DNA from: Bdellovibrionales bacterium CG12_big_fil_rev_8_21_14_0_65_38_15
Lineage (GTDB): Bacteria > Bdellovibrionota > Bacteriovoracia > Bacteriovoracales > Bacteriovoracaceae
DNA length: 46,609 nt
Reading direction: 5' to 3'
Assembly (NCBI GenBank): GCA_002787775.1
Contig: PCUW01000037.1
Span: forward strand, 1-46,609
Shown: piece by piece, positions 43,841-46,609 of the stretch
Numbering within the stretch: position 1 is the first letter of the stretch
Layout of the letters: every line of letters begins with the position of its first letter
The notes under the pieces: generated by a model
Told to the model about the DNA's origin: nothing
Database searches by the model: none
The model's input: the letters and a program-made list of their open reading frames with translations, nothing else
Program-made: the position numbers and the translations under genes

Positions 43841-46267
43841 ATGCTTATTTCTATAGATTGGATTAAAGACTTTACAACTATTCCTGATCTCGATCCTAAA
43901 GCGATCGGTGAGCGCTTCACTCTTGGTACCGCTGAAGTTGAAGACGTTATTTCTAGTGGACAATACTGGCAGCAAATCAAAGTCGCCTCTGTTGTAAAAA
44001 CTGCCCCACACCCAGAAGCGGATAAGCTTCAACTTGCCACAATCGATTTAGGTGACGGGCAAGAGCGCGTGGTTGTTTGTGGTGCCGCTAACTGCCGTGC
44101 AGGAATTAAAACACCTTACGCTCCTGTGGGAGTCACTCTTCCTGGTGGATTAACTCTTGAGCCAAAAAAGATTCGTGGCGTTTTATCTGAAGGGATGCTT
44201 TGTTCGGAAGAAGAGCTTGGTACCAAAGATACTTCTGAAGGAATTTTAGAACTTCCAAGTGATCTTCGCCTTGGCATGACCATGGCCGAATATTTTGAAG
44301 AAACTTCCGACATCATTATTGATGTCGATAATAAATCTCTTACCCATAGACCAGATCTTTGGGGCCACTATGGAATTGCCCGTGAGTTCTCGGCACTTTT
44401 TGACAGTGAACTTAAAGATCTTTATGGAGCTGATTGGCAAAAGGCCATGGAAGCTAAATTCGGCGACAAAAAAGATTCCCCACTTAACCCAAAAGTGAAT
44501 AGCGATAGCGCTTGCTTAGCTTACTTTGGTCTATCGATTGACGGTGTAAAAGTTGGCGAGTCTCCGCGCTGGTTAAAGCGTCGCCTTGAGGCGGTTGGTC
44601 TTCGCTCGATTAACAATATTGTTGATGCTTCAAACTACGTCATGCTGGAGCTTGGTATTCCAAATCATGTTTTTGATCGTGAATCGATTCAAGGTGATCT
44701 CGTGATTGAGCGCCTTGGTAAGTCGGATACGTTTACAACTTTAGATGAAGCTGAGCGTGCCCTAATTGAAACTGACACTGTCATTCGTGATGAATCAAAG
44801 CCTTTGGTTCTGGCAGGCATCATGGGTGGCCTAAATTCAGGAGTAACTGAAAAGACAACGAAAGTCTTTCTTGAGGCCGCCAACTGGCAGGCAGCTCAGG
44901 TCAGAAGAACTTCAACTCGCTTAGGCCTTAGAACGGACTCTTCTCAGCGCTATGAAAAAACACTCGATTCAACTCTTTGTTATAGAACTCTTTTAAGACT
45001 AGCTGAAGTTATTATGCAGCTTTGTCCTGAGGCTAAAATCGTTGGCGCTCCAACTTACGATGGAGCTGATCTATCCCAGATTAAGCCACTGGTTATTGAA
45101 ACAAGTTATGCCAAAATCGTTAAGGTCCTAGGTCACGAAATTTCTATTGAACAAGTCATGAATATTTTTGAAGCCTTGGGCTTTGTGGTTGAAAAAAGTA
45201 ATGACTCCATGGCCGTCACTGTTCCTTCATGGCGTGCCACTAAAGACGTTGAGTGTGAAGCTGATTTGATTGAAGAAATTGGACGTATCGTTGGTTACGA
45301 TAATATCACTCCTTTTTCTCCTGAGCTTGCTGTTGCACCTGTTCGTTTAACTCCGACACAAACAATGCATAGAAAGATTAAAGACTTCATGAGTCTGCAT
45401 GCGAATGCTTTTGAAGTCATGACCTATCCTCTAGTAGGAGAGTCCTTACTTAAGAAAGCCAGTATGGATTCTTACCCTGCTAAAGTTTTAGTTAATGCTC
45501 TTTCTAAAGATCATGATCGTATGCGCCCCTCTATTGTTCCTGGGATTTTAGAAGCGTGTGCCAAAAATGCAAAAAATAGTGATCAGTTTAATCTTTTTGA
45601 AATTGGTCGCGTCTACCTTGATGGTAAGAACACTTACTGTGAAGAACACAATCAAATCGTTGTGGCCTCTTTTTCTAAGAGTGCAACACCGTTTTTAGAA
45701 GTTTCAAATATCGCTCAAAGAATGATTAGTTATTTGCAACTTCCTGCAGACATGGGACCTAAGAATCCTAAGTTTAAAAACCTTGCTATAGATGAAGAGT
45801 GGGTTGGTGTTCATCCTTATGAGTTCACCAATGTTAGAGTGATGGGCCGTCCTTTCGGTGCGATCTTCTCTATTCACCCTCTAGTTCTTAGACAGTTCAA
45901 AATTAAAGGACACGTTTCATTTTTTATTCTTGATATGCATGCCTTTGAAGATAAACCTGTTAAGGATAAAACTTCTTATAAGCCACTGCCTAAATTCCCT
46001 TCTAGTGAGTTTGATTTCACGCTTAACCTTAGTGCTACTACTCCTGTTGGAGACGTTTTAACGGCACTATCTAAGGTTAAGATCAAAGAATTGGTCTCGA
46101 CCAAGGTTTTGGATGTGTTTAGACCTGAAGATAAGACAAAAAAATACGTAACATTCCGCGCAATTTTCCAAGATCCTGAGGCCACGATGAATGGTGACCT
46201 TCTAAAAGGATTCGAGTCAACGCTTATTTCAACCGCGGAAAAAGCCGGCTACCCTCTAAGAAGTTAA
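43841..46267 (+). CDS. pheT: phenylalanine-tRNA ligase beta subunit
   Basis: About 808 aa from ATG 43841, 1 nt after pheS; the frame open from 43769 lies inside pheS. It begins MLISIDWIKDF and has the tRNA-binding domain (ASVVKTAPHPEADKLQ), B3/B4 editing domain, B5 repeats, and the C-terminal anticodon-binding (FDX-ACB) fold (LPKFPSSEFDFTL). GGAG in the pheS end is 8 nt upstream. It ends the operon and is followed by a strong terminator. Confidence 0.96.
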   Translation: MLISIDWIKDFTTIPDLDPKAIGERFTLGTAEVEDVISSGQYWQQIKVASVVKTAPHPEADKLQLATIDLGDGQERVVVCGAANCRAGIKTPYAPVGVTLPGGLTLEPKKIRGVLSEGMLCSEEELGTKDTSEGILELPSDLRLGMTMAEYFEETSDIIIDVDNKSLTHRPDLWGHYGIAREFSALFDSELKDLYGADWQKAMEAKFGDKKDSPLNPKVNSDSACLAYFGLSIDGVKVGESPRWLKRRLEAVGLRSINNIVDASNYVMLELGIPNHVFDRESIQGDLVIERLGKSDTFTTLDEAERALIETDTVIRDESKPLVLAGIMGGLNSGVTEKTTKVFLEAANWQAAQVRRTSTRLGLRTDSSQRYEKTLDSTLCYRTLLRLAEVIMQLCPEAKIVGAPTYDGADLSQIKPLVIETSYAKIVKVLGHEISIEQVMNIFEALGFVVEKSNDSMAVTVPSWRATKDVECEADLIEEIGRIVGYDNITPFSPELAVAPVRLTPTQTMHRKIKDFMSLHANAFEVMTYPLVGESLLKKASMDSYPAKVLVNALSKDHDRMRPSIVPGILEACAKNAKNSDQFNLFEIGRVYLDGKNTYCEEHNQIVVASFSKSATPFLEVSNIAQRMISYLQLPADMGPKNPKFKNLAIDEEWVGVHPYEFTNVRVMGRPFGAIFSIHPLVLRQFKIKGHVSFFILDMHAFEDKPVKDKTSYKPLPKFPSSEFDFTLNLSATTPVGDVLTALSKVKIKELVSTKVLDVFRPEDKTKKYVTFRAIFQDPEATMNGDLLKGFESTLISTAEKAGYPLRS

Positions 46268-46290
46268 ATAATATTGAATAGTTAGATCTA

Positions 46291-46321
46291 AAAAGGGAGA
46301 TGCTTGTCATCTCCTTTTTTT
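46291..46321 (+). terminator. terminator of the cmk-pheT operon
   Basis: GGAGATG (46296-46302) and CATCTCC (46308-46314) with loop CTTGT, followed by at least seven T and preceded by A. The hairpin starts 29 bp after the pheT stop. Confidence 0.93.
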
Positions 46322-46391
46322 ATTGAGTTTCACCTCTTTTTATTGAATTAAAACTATCGAAATTTTTTATTCAAATAAGGGAATAAAAGGG

Positions 46392-46420
46392 TTGACGAAA
46401 AGATTACTCGTCACTAATAT
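46392..46420 (+). promoter_or_regulatory. strong sigma-70 promoter, probably of an rRNA operon
   Basis: TTGACG (46392-46397), exactly 17 bp, TAATAT (46415-46420). It faces out of the window. An A/T-rich stretch upstream could be an UP element. Confidence 0.75.
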
Positions 46421-46466
46421 CTCGCCTCAGCCAAAAACGTTTTCACTTAACAGTTTGAAAGCATTT

Positions 46467-46478
46467 TGATCTTTGACA
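46467..46478 (+). promoter_or_regulatory. boxA-like antitermination site
   Basis: TGATCTTTGACA matches E. coli rrn boxA TGCTCTTTAACA at 10 of 12 positions. It lies about 50 nt downstream of the -10 box, as in rRNA leaders, where it loads the Nus antitermination complex. Confidence 0.72.
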
Positions 46479-46500
46479 TTCGAATAATGTTTTAAGTTTT

Positions 46501-46570
46501 GTCGCCCTTCGGGGAGACGAAATAAGATGAGAAAGAAACCGATAATTGATTAAAATTTATTTTTTAATCA
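46501..46570 (+). other. rRNA leader hairpins
   Basis: GTC-G-CCC-TTCG-GGG-A-GAC (46501-46518) is a UUCG-tetraloop hairpin. TGATTAAAA (46547-46555) and TTTTAATCA (46562-46570) form a second, A/T-rich stem. No protein gene is visible from 46268 to 46609, and the 16S gene itself is not reached. Confidence 0.6.
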
Positions 46571-46609
46571 CATAGTCAGCCTATTTTAGCTTGGCGTAAC
46601 TCAACCATC

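Noticed and set aside
1..46609. CRISPR array, insertion sequence or prophage genes
   Set aside because: No regularly spaced repeats, transposase or phage structural genes are visible in the window.

Overview
The window reads as a 46.6 kb piece of a low-GC Gram-negative chromosome. LPS heptose genes, many signal peptides and lipoproteins, a VanY-type peptidase and a lytic transglycosylase all point to a diderm. AT-rich codon use, several very long secreted proteins without recognisable domains, and a long PutA without an obvious DNA-binding domain would fit the Bdellovibrionota/Bacteriovoracales. That placement is an inference from gene content; no taxonomic marker in the window proves it.

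Layout. (1) 1-2460: the 3' half of a tRNA-Leu(GAG) gene is followed by a 2.35 kb interval that ends in a second copy of the tRNA 3' end and a second terminator of the same type. This looks like a mini-island inserted at the tRNA. It carries a secreted HExxH protein, a small exported partner and a higBA toxin-antitoxin pair, but no integrase. (2) 2528-5399: an arsenic module under a MerR-type promoter: MerR regulator, a 29-codon remnant of an arsI/cadI gene, thioredoxin-type arsC and an aqpS-like aquaglyceroporin. A catalase-like lipoprotein follows. (3) 5406-8981: secreted EEP-family protein and glyoxalase I, then an N-terminal-twitch radical SAM protein and a secreted trypsin-like protease. 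(4) 8968-14291, minus strand: BASS transporter, NDH-2, histone-deacetylase-family enzyme, DUF2914 membrane protein and an exported unknown, mostly tightly packed. (5) 14384-17767: a small membrane protein and two coupled secreted proteins sharing a DCxDC start. (6) 17865-23336: putA-proC-DUF4442, a proline operon with catabolic and biosynthetic enzymes together. (7) 23333-32924: Nif3, TPR protein, a 45-aa membrane protein behind a sigma-54-like promoter, and three large exported unknowns, with a thioesterase and an M15 peptidase between them. (8) 33109-39889: NlpC/P60-like hydrolase, methyltransferase, MscS, a small exported protein, CaiB/AMACR-like protein, DUF255 protein and lytic transglycosylase. 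(9) 39961-46267: cmk, heptosyltransferase, heptose kinase, pheS and pheT in one closely spaced run ending at a strong terminator. (10) 46392-46609: a promoter, a boxA-like antiterminator and leader hairpins, which together look like the start of an rRNA operon whose 16S gene would lie just past the window.

Most of the window is chromosomal housekeeping plus lineage-specific envelope and secreted proteins. The accessory parts are the tRNA-Leu island and probably the ars module beside it. The most interesting items are the integrase-less island with its repeats, the MerR-controlled arsC-aqpS operon with an internally deleted arsI, the sigma-54-like small membrane protein gene, the putA-proC pairing, and the families of large exported proteins of unknown function. 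I cannot run searches, so family calls rest on motifs seen by eye.
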